Below, piece by piece: positions 26,903 to 37,900 of a DNA stretch of 64,000 nucleotides (position 1 is the stretch's first letter; each line of letters opens with the position of its first letter). The position numbers and the translations under genes are program-made. The notes beneath the pieces are model-generated. The model searched no databases, had not been told where the DNA came from, and worked only from the letters and a program-made list of their open reading frames with translations. The stretch comes from Marivirga aurantiaca (GTDB taxonomy: Bacteria > Bacteroidota > Bacteroidia > Cytophagales > Cyclobacteriaceae). The stretch is from assembly GCF_016679925.1 (NCBI RefSeq), contig NZ_JAEQBW010000008.1, positions 1 to 64,000 on the forward strand. Reading direction: 5' to 3'.

Positions 26903-28609
26903 TTATTCAAAGCGGATATCTTTCAGATAAAGCTGTAAAGATTTATAACCGTTGTATTCATTCTCTTGTATGGTAAATGCCAATTCAAAACTTTCAGCTG
27001 TTTCCAATTGGTCTTTAAAATGTGCCAATCCAAAGCCTATGGCATGTAAATTTTGCTTCCCGTTTTTATCTTTCACTATTATTTTCAGGTGTTGGTCTTT
27101 TAATATACGGGGTGTTTCAAAGAGCTCCAGATTTCTGGCAGCAAATACCGGTTGCATATTTCCCGGGCCAAAGGGATCCATTTGAGATAGAATGTGGTAA
27201 AACCTTTCAGTAATTTGATCCAGGCAAACATAAGCATCAATATGAACCTTCGCCTGAAGTTGTTCTTCGGTAATGGTTGAATTTACAATAGTGTTGAACT
27301 TTTCGGTAAAAGCAGTAATGTTTTCAATGGGTAAGGTTAAGCCTGCTGCGTGTGTATGGCCTCCAAACTGGCTTAGTAGCTCAGCACAAGATTCTATGGC
27401 GGCATGGATATCAAAACCTTTAACAGATCTGGCCGATCCTGTGGCCAAACCATTGGACTCCGTTAAAATGATGGTTGGCCTGTGGTAATGCTCAATACAT
27501 CTGGAGGCTACAATTCCTATCACGCCTTTATGCCAGTCTTCCTGAAATAAAACAGTAGCTTTAGCTAATTTCAATGTTTCATCAGAGGCTATTTTGTTTA
27601 AAGCCTGAAGGGTAATGTTCTGATCAAAATCTTTTCTGCGATTGTTCTTGTCACTAATCTGGCTGGCAATGATAGTGGCTTCATCCTCATTAATGGCAGC
27701 TAAAAGTTTCACTGCTAAATGGGCATGGTCAATCCTTCCCGCAGCATTTATTTTGGGACCTAACTGAAAAACCAGGTGAGAGATAGTGATTTTTCCTTTC
27801 AAACCCGAGACCTCCAGCAATGCTTTGATGCCAGGCCTTGGATTGAAATTAATTTTTTCAAGTCCGTAAAAAGCCAAAATTCTATTCTCTCCGGTTACAG
27901 GAACAATATCAGCAGCTATACTTACAGAAACCAGATCCAGGAATTCAAAAGCCCGATGTTCTGCTATGTCATTTTGGATACAATAAGCCTGAATCAATTT
28001 AAAACCTACACCACAACCGGAAAGTTCTTTAAAAGGATATTGGCAATCTTTCCTTTTCGGATCCAAAACAGCTATTGCTTCCGGTAAATGCTCACCTGGT
28101 AAATGGTGGTCGCAAATGATAAAGTCAATTTTTTTCTGATTGGCATATGCGATTTTATCAACTGCTTTTATGCCACAATCCAAACTTATTATCAGGCTGC
28201 AATTTTGCTCGACTGCATAATCAATGCCTTGAGTGGAAATACCATAACCTTCTGCATATCTGTCGGGAATATAATAGCTTACTTTAGGATGAATGGAGGT
28301 AAGGAAACTGTGCATCATGGCAACAGAAGTGGTGCCATCTACATCATAATCGCCATAAACCAAAATATGTTCCTTGTTTTTGATGGCGGTCTGAATGCGC
28401 TTTACTGCCACATCCATATCCTTCATTGAAAATGGATCGTTCAGTTGATCTAGTTCAGGCCGAAAAAAATCTTTAGCCTGATCAAAATGAGTGATACCAC
28501 GTTGAATGAGAATTTGACATAATACAGCATTCACATTGATGGCACTTGATAATTCATCAATTACATCAGCATTGGGAATAGCTTCAAAAATCCATTTTTT
28601 GATTTCCAT
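26903..28609 (-). CDS. recJ: Single-stranded-DNA-specific exonuclease RecJ
   Basis: A 568-residue 5'-3' ssDNA exonuclease of the DHH superfamily, used in recombination and mismatch repair. Motif I is YGDYDVDGTTS, the Asp motif follows in SLDCGI, and the DHH motif is ICDHHLPGEHLP. The DHHA1 part shows QFGGHTHAAG. The C-terminal OB-like region (about 460-568) is present, so it appears complete. A minus-strand TAATTTTG lies 6 bases before the ATG, so the transcript may have almost no leader. Confidence 0.96.
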   Translation of the reverse strand: MEIKKWIFEAIPNADVIDELSSAINVNAVLCQILIQRGITHFDQAKDFFRPELDQLNDPFSMKDMDVAVKRIQTAIKNKEHILVYGDYDVDGTTSVAMMHSFLTSIHPKVSYYIPDRYAEGYGISTQGIDYAVEQNCSLIISLDCGIKAVDKIAYANQKKIDFIICDHHLPGEHLPEAIAVLDPKRKDCQYPFKELSGCGVGFKLIQAYCIQNDIAEHRAFEFLDLVSVSIAADIVPVTGENRILAFYGLEKINFNPRPGIKALLEVSGLKGKITISHLVFQLGPKINAAGRIDHAHLAVKLLAAINEDEATIIASQISDKNNRRKDFDQNITLQALNKIASDETLKLAKATVLFQEDWHKGVIGIVASRCIEHYHRPTIILTESNGLATGSARSVKGFDIHAAIESCAELLSQFGGHTHAAGLTLPIENITAFTEKFNTIVNSTITEEQLQAKVHIDAYVCLDQITERFYHILSQMDPFGPGNMQPVFAARNLELFETPRILKDQHLKIIVKDKNGKQNLHAIGFGLAHFKDQLETAESFELAFTIQENEYNGYKSLQLYLKDIRFE

Positions 28610-28614
28610 GGCTA

Positions 28615-28622
28615 CAAAATTA
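28615..28622 (-). promoter_or_regulatory. Candidate -7 element of the recJ promoter
   Basis: On the minus strand this reads TAATTTTG (TAnnTTTG), 5 bases upstream of the recJ ATG at 28609, and directly follows the terminator stem of the upstream gene. The transcript would start at or next to the start codon. Confidence 0.4.
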
Positions 28623-28650
28623 AAAGGCTTCGCTGGAAATCGAAGCCTTT
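28623..28650 (-). terminator. Terminator after the second TPR-CHAT gene
   Basis: Perfect 10-bp stem AAAGGCTTCG/CGAAGCCTTT (28623-28632 and 28641-28650) with an eight-base loop, 27 bases after the stop codon in the minus direction, followed by TAATTTTG. Confidence 0.8.
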
Positions 28651-28677
28651 AATGGTTTTATAAATCTATTTTTAAAA

Positions 28678-31600
28678 TTATTCTCCCACCATTACAAATG
28701 CTCCCCAATAATAGGGTGATTTATATTTTTGCTTAATGCTTAACTGGGCATCTATAAAGGCTTCTTGTTTTGTTTTTCCTCCTAACCACTGTCCGTAAAA
28801 AGCTGTCATCAATTCCTGGGTGGCAATGTCATCCACCGACCAAAGGCTCATAATAATAGCCTCTGCCCCGGCAACCTGGAAAGCTCTGCGAAGACCGTAA
28901 ACTCCCTCTCCATTTTTCAAATCACCCAAACCTGTTTCGCAAGCGGAGAGTACTATGAGCTCCGTGTTGCTTAAGTTAAGGTTCATGGCTTCGTAAGCTG
29001 TTAAAATACCATCCTGCCCTTCATTTTCATCCATTCCTGAGGAAATAAAAGAATTGGCTCCAGCCATAATTAAACCTGATTTTAATAAGGGGTTTTGAGC
29101 ATATTTGTCCTCAGGGTTATCTGAATTACTTTCATTGTTTTCCATAAAAAAACCATGAGTAGCTATGTGGAGTACTCTTGGGCTACTTACACTTTTTAGA
29201 GTAGCTTCGTCAGCCTCATTGGAAAGGTGTATTTGAGGAGATTCTGTTTTGTTGACCTGGTAGATTTTTTCTATCTGCTCTACTTCTTCTTTGGTACCTG
29301 GTAAGGAAGTTACCAGAGAATTGCCTCTGATGTATCTTTGCAGGCTTCCCCGCAACCCTCTGTCCAGGCTCACATTGCTGGCCACATTTTTAGCAAGCTC
29401 CCCATCGGTGGATGTGTTTACTTCCAGTCCTTTGTTGTAATTAGGGAACCCAAACAGTTGGGAAGGAGTTTGATTAGACGTTAATTGGCTCGATTTTTCA
29501 GGATTTCGATAAGCGATTAAATCCCTTGTATTGGTAAGCATTTGTATGTTTTGCTCTTCCAACACATATTTTTTAGTGTCATTATTATATAGGGAGTTAA
29601 TACTTATTTGATTGTAAATGCCGTCAGGTGAAAAATAAAGTTTGTTATACTTCCGGGTTTTATCAGCTATGGATTTCCAGTAATTTTGATAGCTATAGGT
29701 GTCAATTACTTTGTATTTGATAGCGTTTTTATAGTTTTTGATGAATTTATTTTCCAGTTCCTCACCATTGTTGAACAAGATGAGCTGAGGGTGTTTGGAG
29801 TTTTTGTCAATTAGCAAGGCAGCGTAATAAATTTCGTCCAGAAATTGCCCGCTACTATCGGGACTGAACTTTTTGAACCTGATCATTTCAATTGCAGCTT
29901 CATCAGGTTTCAGTTGCGCCTGAATTTCCTTCCAATCCCCTCTTTTGATCTGATATGCCTCTGCAAATTCAGCTGAGGCTCTGCTCAAATCTTTCTCTAA
30001 TGCATCGGAAGCAAGAAGTAAGGAATCGAGATTTAAAGATTGCTCCTGGATTTCTTCTTCCTTTAAGGAATACATTTTAGCTATTAGTTCTTTTGTGTCT
30101 ATCCATGACTTGTATTGATCAATTAATTCCTGATTACCACTTTGCAGGATGTTTTTTCTGGCTTTTGCTGTGGCATACATGATCAGGCCCTTGGTAGACA
30201 GTTGGTAATTGTACATGTCCTCTAACAATTGAGGATTTTTATCGTGGTAAGCTATTACGTAGCTATTGTACTCCTCAAATGTTGGACGCAGAATGTTGGA
30301 ATAGAAATTTGCCTTTTCCTGTTCGCTTAAAGCAGGAAAATAGGCATCAATTTGAGCAAAATAATTATCAATGGTTTCTTTAAAGTAGCTGCCAGAAGCT
30401 TTGAATTCATTTTTAAACCAATTGAGCTCCGCCAACTCTTTAGTAGCTTCTGCATACAAGGGATGTCTATCGTTTAAGTATTTCTTTCTGAGTTTAAAGG
30501 CTTCATTAATATGTTTTTCCGCTTGCGCTATTTCGTTTTTCCTGTAGTAAGCACGACCTAATTGGAATTCATATTTTGAAAATTCCGGATTTGACTTTTC
30601 AATGACATCTTTTGCTATTTGGTAACTTTCCTCCATAGTGGTGAAGTAGTTTTCAATATCATTATTGGCCAAATAAGCGATTGCTTTTTCTTTATTGAAT
30701 TTTGCATATAACTCGGAATTTCTTCCCAGAATTGCAGAAACCATATTGAGAGAGCTATCAGCATACATTAATGATTCCCTTGCATTACCTGAACTGGAGA
30801 GGGTGGTAGCGTAATTCTTAATGGTAATGGCATTGTCCAAAGTGTTTTCCTGTGTAATTATTTCCTTGTTAAGAGCCAGAGAGTTCTCATAGAGACCTAT
30901 TCTCCAATACAGACTTGCCAGATTATTTTTGGTGGCACTTAATAAATATTCATTTCCGTCCAATTTATTAATTATTTCCAATGCGTCTTTATACAGTTTC
31001 TCTGCTTCTGCATAATTGGATTTGTAGAATTTTGGAGTGGCTAAGGCTACCAGGCCCTCAGCATATTGGATGCTCTCTTTTCCGAAAAGATCAAGAAGAA
31101 GCTTTAAATTCTGTGTTAAAATCTCCTCTGATCTATAATAATTGCCCCTATCCAAATAAACCATCCCAATTTCTTTCCTGATTACATGGAGATAGTTTTC
31201 CCGGGCAAAATCATTTTTCCTTAATTCGTTTAACGTCTTTAAGGCAGGGGCCGATTTCCCTGAAATACTGAGCACTTTTGCCAGCTCTATATTCCCTTCA
31301 ACATAGGCTGCACTAGCAGTTCCCTCAATAGAGCGGAAACTTTCAATAGCATTTTCATAGTAAAGAATTGATTTGGGAAATCGGTTAAGTACTGAATAAT
31401 AATAACCTAAGTTGAATTGTAAATTGGCAATTAGGGAAGGGTCATTATTGGATAATTTTTTTCTTAGTTTAAGTTCCTCTTCCATTATTAGCAAGCCATC
31501 CTCTGTTCTGTCTAATGCCAGATAGGCATCTCCCAAAAAGTAGAGCATTTCTGCACTAAGTGAATCCTGTCCTTTTTGGACATAGTTTAATATTTCTGCT

Positions 31601-31746
31601 CTATTGGCAATCACTTTTTCAAATTGACCATTGTTAAAATGCTGATCAATTGTAGAAAAATTAAAATTGTCTTGCGCAAAACCTGTGTGGGAATGGAGTG
31701 TGAACAAAGCAGTAAAGTGAAGGAGTATGAATCGGAAAGTTTTCAT
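28678..31746 (-). CDS. Secreted TPR-CHAT protein (caspase-like peptidase), second copy
   Basis: A 1022-residue paralogue of the protein at 9950-13717. It has a signal peptide (MKTFRFILLHFTALFTLHS to GFAQ), TPR-type helical repeats over about 30-560 (for instance YAEAEKLYKDALEIINKL) and a CHAT domain at about 610-1022. The dyad is intact: His864 in HIATHGFF and Cys936 in LSACETGLGD. It ends with SPYYWGAFVMVGE, close to the PYYWGAFVLTK end of the first copy. It is divergent from the first giant T9SS cargo gene, with 182 bp between the starts, so the two may share control. Substrate unknown. Confidence 0.9.
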   Translation of the reverse strand: MKTFRFILLHFTALFTLHSHTGFAQDNFNFSTIDQHFNNGQFEKVIANRAEILNYVQKGQDSLSAEMLYFLGDAYLALDRTEDGLLIMEEELKLRKKLSNNDPSLIANLQFNLGYYYSVLNRFPKSILYYENAIESFRSIEGTASAAYVEGNIELAKVLSISGKSAPALKTLNELRKNDFARENYLHVIRKEIGMVYLDRGNYYRSEEILTQNLKLLLDLFGKESIQYAEGLVALATPKFYKSNYAEAEKLYKDALEIINKLDGNEYLLSATKNNLASLYWRIGLYENSLALNKEIITQENTLDNAITIKNYATTLSSSGNARESLMYADSSLNMVSAILGRNSELYAKFNKEKAIAYLANNDIENYFTTMEESYQIAKDVIEKSNPEFSKYEFQLGRAYYRKNEIAQAEKHINEAFKLRKKYLNDRHPLYAEATKELAELNWFKNEFKASGSYFKETIDNYFAQIDAYFPALSEQEKANFYSNILRPTFEEYNSYVIAYHDKNPQLLEDMYNYQLSTKGLIMYATAKARKNILQSGNQELIDQYKSWIDTKELIAKMYSLKEEEIQEQSLNLDSLLLASDALEKDLSRASAEFAEAYQIKRGDWKEIQAQLKPDEAAIEMIRFKKFSPDSSGQFLDEIYYAALLIDKNSKHPQLILFNNGEELENKFIKNYKNAIKYKVIDTYSYQNYWKSIADKTRKYNKLYFSPDGIYNQISINSLYNNDTKKYVLEEQNIQMLTNTRDLIAYRNPEKSSQLTSNQTPSQLFGFPNYNKGLEVNTSTDGELAKNVASNVSLDRGLRGSLQRYIRGNSLVTSLPGTKEEVEQIEKIYQVNKTESPQIHLSNEADEATLKSVSSPRVLHIATHGFFMENNESNSDNPEDKYAQNPLLKSGLIMAGANSFISSGMDENEGQDGILTAYEAMNLNLSNTELIVLSACETGLGDLKNGEGVYGLRRAFQVAGAEAIIMSLWSVDDIATQELMTAFYGQWLGGKTKQEAFIDAQLSIKQKYKSPYYWGAFVMVGE

Positions 31747-31827
31747 AGGTTTTGTATTTTAATCTAAAATAAAAATCATTAAATATGAAAATATGGATAA
31801 AAATTTATATTTAAATTATGTATTTAG

Positions 31828-31835
31828 CAAATTTA
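31828..31835 (-). promoter_or_regulatory. Candidate -7 element for the second TPR-CHAT gene
   Basis: On the minus strand this reads TAAATTTG, an exact TAnnTTTG, 81 bases upstream of the ATG at 31746. No clear -33 element is seen. Confidence 0.4.
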
Positions 31836-31911
31836 CATTTAAATTTCGATGAAGTCACAGATAGATAGCATCAATTTCAAGTAATCGATAATAAGGTTCC
31901 GTATTTTTGTA

Positions 31912-31919
31912 CCATAATA
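31912..31919 (+). promoter_or_regulatory. Candidate -7 element for the first giant T9SS cargo gene
   Basis: TATTTTTG matches TAnnTTTG and lies 9 bases upstream of the ATG at 31929. A TTG at the expected upstream distance is not obvious. Confidence 0.45.
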
Positions 31920-31928
31920 AGTAAAATT

Positions 31929-34900
31929 ATGAAAAAATTATTGTTTCTCACATTGTGCGGTATTTGCCTTCTTACAGTTGAATTAAAAGCTCAATGCATA
32001 GAGGGGGAGGTAGAAATCGGAATAGAGGTAGATGCAAGTTCTGAATCCTATGCAGAAGAAATTTACTGGAGATTAGTTAATAATTCTACTAATGCAACAG
32101 TAGAGGAGACTCAACCTGCCTATTTAACCAATGGCCAGGTTGACACAGTTAAAGTATGTTTGGTGGAGAATGAAAGCTATAGGTTAGAACTTTACGATTC
32201 GTTTGGAGATGGATGGAACGGAGCGGTTTATAGATTGCTTTACAGTGACGGATTTGTACTTCATCAGGGAACACCCACTAATGGATTAGAGGGAGAAAAT
32301 GATTTAGAGGAATCTGTTGTGTTTTCTGCCGGGGAAAGGCTTGGGGATGATTGTGCATCACCGAGAAAGTTGGAAACGGGAATTATTTATAATGTTAATA
32401 CACAGCAATATACTAACAATTATACCACCAATACTTTATTTGATTCAGGGAAGGAAGTAATTTATGAATTTGTAGCACCACTTTCAGATGTTTATCGCTT
32501 TTTGTTTACAAATATTGGAGACAGTGTACGTACTTCAATGCAGTTGTTTGATGGATGTTTGGACGCATCCCCTACCCGGATTGATTATGATACAACAGGC
32601 TTAACAATGGACACATTGTCAATTGAAAAAGATTTGGCAGGAGGGAATACTTATTTTATAGTAATCTCGAACAATCCCGAATTTACAGGTGTAGATTTTA
32701 CAAGTGGGAGCCTTTCAGTGAATTTCAATAGTGATCCTCTCAATATGAATTGCGCCAATTCTGTTCCTTTGGCCTTGAATGGAACATCCGTGACTGGAAG
32801 ATTACCGGAGAATAATTTTTCAGGTTTTACGGGATTATCATTAGTTGACCCTTATGGTGATGGATATTCCTCTGGAGAGGATAGTGTTTTTTATAGCTTT
32901 TCGTTGGCAGCGGCTGAGAGTATTGTCGTTCAATTGGAAGGTTTTAGAAAGGAAGAAAAAATTTTTCTGGAATTGGAAAAAAGGAATAGTTGTGGAGAAG
33001 GTAGCTTGCTTTCCTACAAGCGGGTTGTTACTATGGGGGAATTTGGCAGGTTTGTATTTGATGATTTAACAGCAGGTAATTATTTTGTTAAGTTATTTCC
33101 TGAAGATTACTCGGAAACAAAACTTTTCGAAATTTCTTTAAGAAGTGTATCAGATATTACGACTCCTGTTTATCAAAATTGCAATAATGCACTTTTGGTG
33201 GAATCAGAATTTGTTTGTGTTGAATGTCAACCTGAAATACCAATTACCTGGCTTTCCTATTTTAATGGAACAGATTCCGGTTTGGGTACTCCTTGTACTC
33301 AAGATTCAATTTTTGCAGCAAATACCGCTGATGTATGGGTGAAGGCAAAAGTTCCTTCGGGTAGGAACCTGATCGTTGAAACTTTTGGCCCACATTCCGA
33401 TGCTTTTTCTTCACCTGATAAAGTGATGGAAACCAGATGGGCTGCTTATATTGGCCAATGTGGTGATCTCACCGAAATTTTCTGCAGCGATAGCTTTGAG
33501 GCACACCAATATGACACTTTGGTGAATTTACCTGCGGATGAGAATGTATACATAAGATTATTTGATAGAAATGGCGATAATTCAGGAGAAATAGGAGTTC
33601 GCTTATTTGAACCTGAGGCTTTGCCTTATCCGAATTATAACATTGAACAGAACCCAACATCGCTTAACCTGACTCTTTCCAGCTTCTATAGTCCATTTGA
33701 ATATGGGCTAATTGTTTCAGAGGACTCTTTTGATACTTTTTTACCTACTTATCCTCAATTCATAAATGGGAATGCCACTTCATACTCGATTACTGATTTA
33801 CAGCCTGCAACTCAGTATTTCCTGAAAATTTGGACTCAAAACGGGATTTTATCCAATTCTGATACAGCCATAGTTCAAGTCAAAACAGCTCCTTACTTAA
33901 TTAGTACCGTCCAATCAGGTGATTGGAATGACTCAGCTGTTTGGGAGGGAGGAAATATTCCTGTTGCTGATTCGGCTGTTAGTATACAGCATAAGGTGAC
34001 CGTTTCTCCAGGTTCGAATATTACAGTGGAAGGGTTAAATATTGAAAATACAGGGGATTCTGTCAGTGCAATAGGATTGTTTTTAAATGATGCTGATTTT
34101 ACTGTAAATGGAGACGTATTGATAATGGATCAGGAGTTTTCAACTTTAGCCGATTCGATGGGTATTTTTATTGAAAACCAGGAAGTGGGAGTGGAGAAAA
34201 ACTTTCTTGTGAATGGGAATTTTAGCATGAATAAAAATGCAGTCAATAATTATACCCAGATGTTATGTTATGTGAAAAATACAGGTGGAGGAATAAATTT
34301 TTCTGTTGGTAATAATTTTTATGTAACCTATCAATATTCCGAAAGTATTCACCAATTTCCTGATGATGTTTATTTTGAAGGGGCTACCCTTAACGTTGGC
34401 AATGAAATTTCTTTCAGTAATGATACTACCCAAAATTATCAACCTCTGAACATTCGTTTTCAAAATTCTGAAGTTAATGTGCATCGTTTTAATGTTTTGG
34501 ATTCCGCTTTAAATACTTCTCAAAAATTCAACATTATCTTTTCTGGCAATAGCCAAATGAATTTGACAGGTGATTTTTCCAAACAGAAGGGAGGGTTGGT
34601 TAAATTTCTGGATAACACTTCTTTGAATTTAGTGGGAACAAACTACCAATCCATTTCCGGCTTTGATCCATCAATTGGTCAGGATTCTACTATTATTAAT
34701 AATCTGGTGTTAGATAATGTGCTACAGGACACTGAAGCAAACCCTACCTCTCTAAGAAGAAAAGGAGCTTTCAGTTTGGATAATACTCAAAACAGTAACA
34801 CTGTGCAATTATTTATTAATGGCGAGATCAGCTTTGTAAATGGTGTTTTTGTAGCCATGTCATTTTATGAAGGCTCTCAGGCAAAGTTGTTAATGAGTTC

Positions 34901-37900
34901 CCAATCAAGCGTTAATAATATTAACGGGCCTAATCAGGATTCTTTTGTTCGAGGAAGAGTGGATAAAATAGGTGTGACTGATTTTACTTTTCCGATAGGC
35001 AATGAATATGGGCCAAGATTAATCGGATTAAAAAATATTTCTGCACTTGATAATTCGTCTGTTTTTTCAATGAATGCTGTTGGCAATCATTGTCTGGACT
35101 CAACTTTTACGGTTTCCGGTGTTTCCAATATAAGGGAAGAAGATTTTTGGTTAATGGAAGCTGAGTTATCTGAAAATAACATCACAGCAGATATTGAGCT
35201 TTTGTTCAATGACTTCTCAGCCGAGAATATTACTGATCTTGCATCATTGCAACTTCTTACGTTTGACAATGGTGGTAATCTTGGTAATGGTTCGCTCACG
35301 GCTAATTCTTTTGTTGTCAATTACAATTTTGAAAATGGGACTCAAAAAACCCTTGGACTAGGAAGTTTATCAGCTATTGAAAATAATTTTTATCAACCTT
35401 TGGCAATAGAAAGTATTTCTGCCAATGTAGCTAAACCAGGTGATGCACTTACAATTTTCTATTCCAGCGATGATGCTAATAATGGTGATAAGGTATATTT
35501 AGGAGATGTACAAGCCACAACTCTCTCCAGTACGGCCAATTCACTGACTTTTGAAGTGCCTGTCGGTGCAAGATCAGGTGAAGTATTAGTTTACAGAGCC
35601 AATGGAAAAGCTATATACAGCCTTGTCAACCTATCAATATCAGATGTAACAAGCAAAACAATTGTACCACAGAATTATGATTCACTTACTATTATTGACA
35701 ATTTAAATATTGCAACTTTTGGCAAATCTCAATTTGAGATTAGTCAAATAGACAATAATATTTATTCTGATATTGTAGCTAGCACCGGTACTGATAGTCT
35801 TAAGATAGTAAAAAATATTGGAGGTAGTATGGAGTCGGATTTTGTGTACCTTGAAAATACTCCCACAGGTTTAATGTATAAGATTTTTTCAGTTGCTAAA
35901 AGCAATTTGACCAACTCCCTTACTTCTGATTTGTTTGCGTTTTATAACCTGGACAACAGAGAGGGGTTCCTTTATTTAAAGAATGATGGTAATGGGAATT
36001 TTACCTTATTTAATAATCCTGAGGAAAAAGGAGAAGGGTCAAGGTTTAATTCCCCCACCTTTTGGGATAGTAACAGTGATGGATACACGGATGTTTCTTA
36101 CTCGTTTTTAGATCCGACTGATAATTTTAATGCCATCAACACGTCCAATAGTGAAAGTGATTGTTCTGTTTATGGCGCTGGCGCATTGGTTAGCAGGGCC
36201 GATCAAAAGCAAATCTCCTCTCTACTTTATGGGGCTTTCCTGGAGTTTCCTTATAATATGACGATCTATTACGTGCAAGAAGCCGGTGTCATTTATATCT
36301 ATGACCCTTACAACAATCCGGCAGTAACCCCAGGCACTTTTCTGGCATCCACTTCCCTGTCTGAATTTGAGAAAATATCTGTCAATAATGATGATAAGTC
36401 CCAAATCGCAGCAATTGATTCAGTGAACAACACATTGGAGGTCTTTGATTTTTACTCAAATGGCACGATTAACCGATTAGATGTGTCACTAGGCTTTAAA
36501 CCCGGAAAGATGGCTATAGAAGATGTAAATGGAGATGGATTTCCGGATGTTATTATTTCGGACAGAAACACGGCAGATGTTTATTTTTACCTTAATAGCC
36601 AATCGGGCAGCTTTGAACAATCTATTGTCATCAATTATGGAATAAGTAATATTTCTGATTTGGACATTGCTGATTTGAATGGAGATGGGGAAAAGGATAT
36701 TGTTTTATTGCAGGAGAATGGCAATTTGAGCATTGCTTATTATAAGCCGGTCAATCCTGCCGGAGCACCAGTTATCAGTTCAGCCAATATTACTACTACT
36801 GGTTTTGATTTGAGTTGGCCGACAGTTCCTGAAGCCAGTTCTTATGAAATCCTGATTTCCCTGAATAATGACAGTACAGCTTCCTTAGCTACTGATTCTA
36901 TTTTTGCACTCACTGATAGTACTTTAACTTTTAACGCACCTGTTCCATTTCAAACCTACTATGTATTTGGCAGAAGTATAAATGCGGCCGGAGACAGTTC
37001 TTCTTACAGTTCTCCCCTTACTGTGGATTTGATTCCGTTAAATCCACCGGTTATCAATATTTCCGATATTAATTCCAATGGGTTCAATCTTAACTTCGAC
37101 CCTGTTGAAGGCGCTAGTTCCTTTGAAGTTTTCATTGGTTTATCGCCAGATAGTTTGGATTCCGGCAACTCGTTCATAATAGTTAACGATACCATCTTCA
37201 ATTTCTCAGCACCTGAATATTCGGAAAAATATTACTTCTACGGGAGATCAATTGCCAACGCCATTGATACCTCAGGTTTTACAGCCATTGATTCGGTTAA
37301 ATTACCCGTTTCTAATTACCTGGAACAAGATTCCCTGGCCCTGGTGAGTCTTTATAACAGTACAAATGGCGTAAACTGGAACAATAATGAGAATTGGTTG
37401 CTGGGGAAAGTCAATACATGGAATGGAATAACAATGGCAGGTGATACGGTTAGGTCACTGGCACTTTCCAACAATCAACTGGAAGGAGAATTACCTGATT
37501 CAATTGCGTTATTGAATTTTGTTACACAGATGGATTTTTCTTTGAATACCCTTACAAGTCTTGGTGGTTTAGATAGCTTAACTGCTCAATTAGAGGAACT
37601 AAATGTTTCAGGGAATAACATTAATTTTGAGAACCTGGATAATTATATTTCTATTCCCAATTTTATATATGCTGATCAGAACTACCAATACGCATTAATT
37701 TCAGATACTTTGGTAAACCTCCATTCGAACAGTAGTTTTGAAATAGGAGCCACGGCCACTTCCAATCAGTATCAATGGTATAAGAATGGAGATCTAATAG
37801 CGGGAGCAGATAATATTACTTTTGCTATTGATTCAGCTCAAAAGTCAGATGAAGGCTTATATTATTTGGAGATTACCAACACTGATTTACCTGGTTTGAC

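Noticed and set aside
28103-28429. Plus-strand frame of 108 aa opposite recJ
   Set aside because: It runs antisense to the DHH motifs of RecJ and shows no protein family character.
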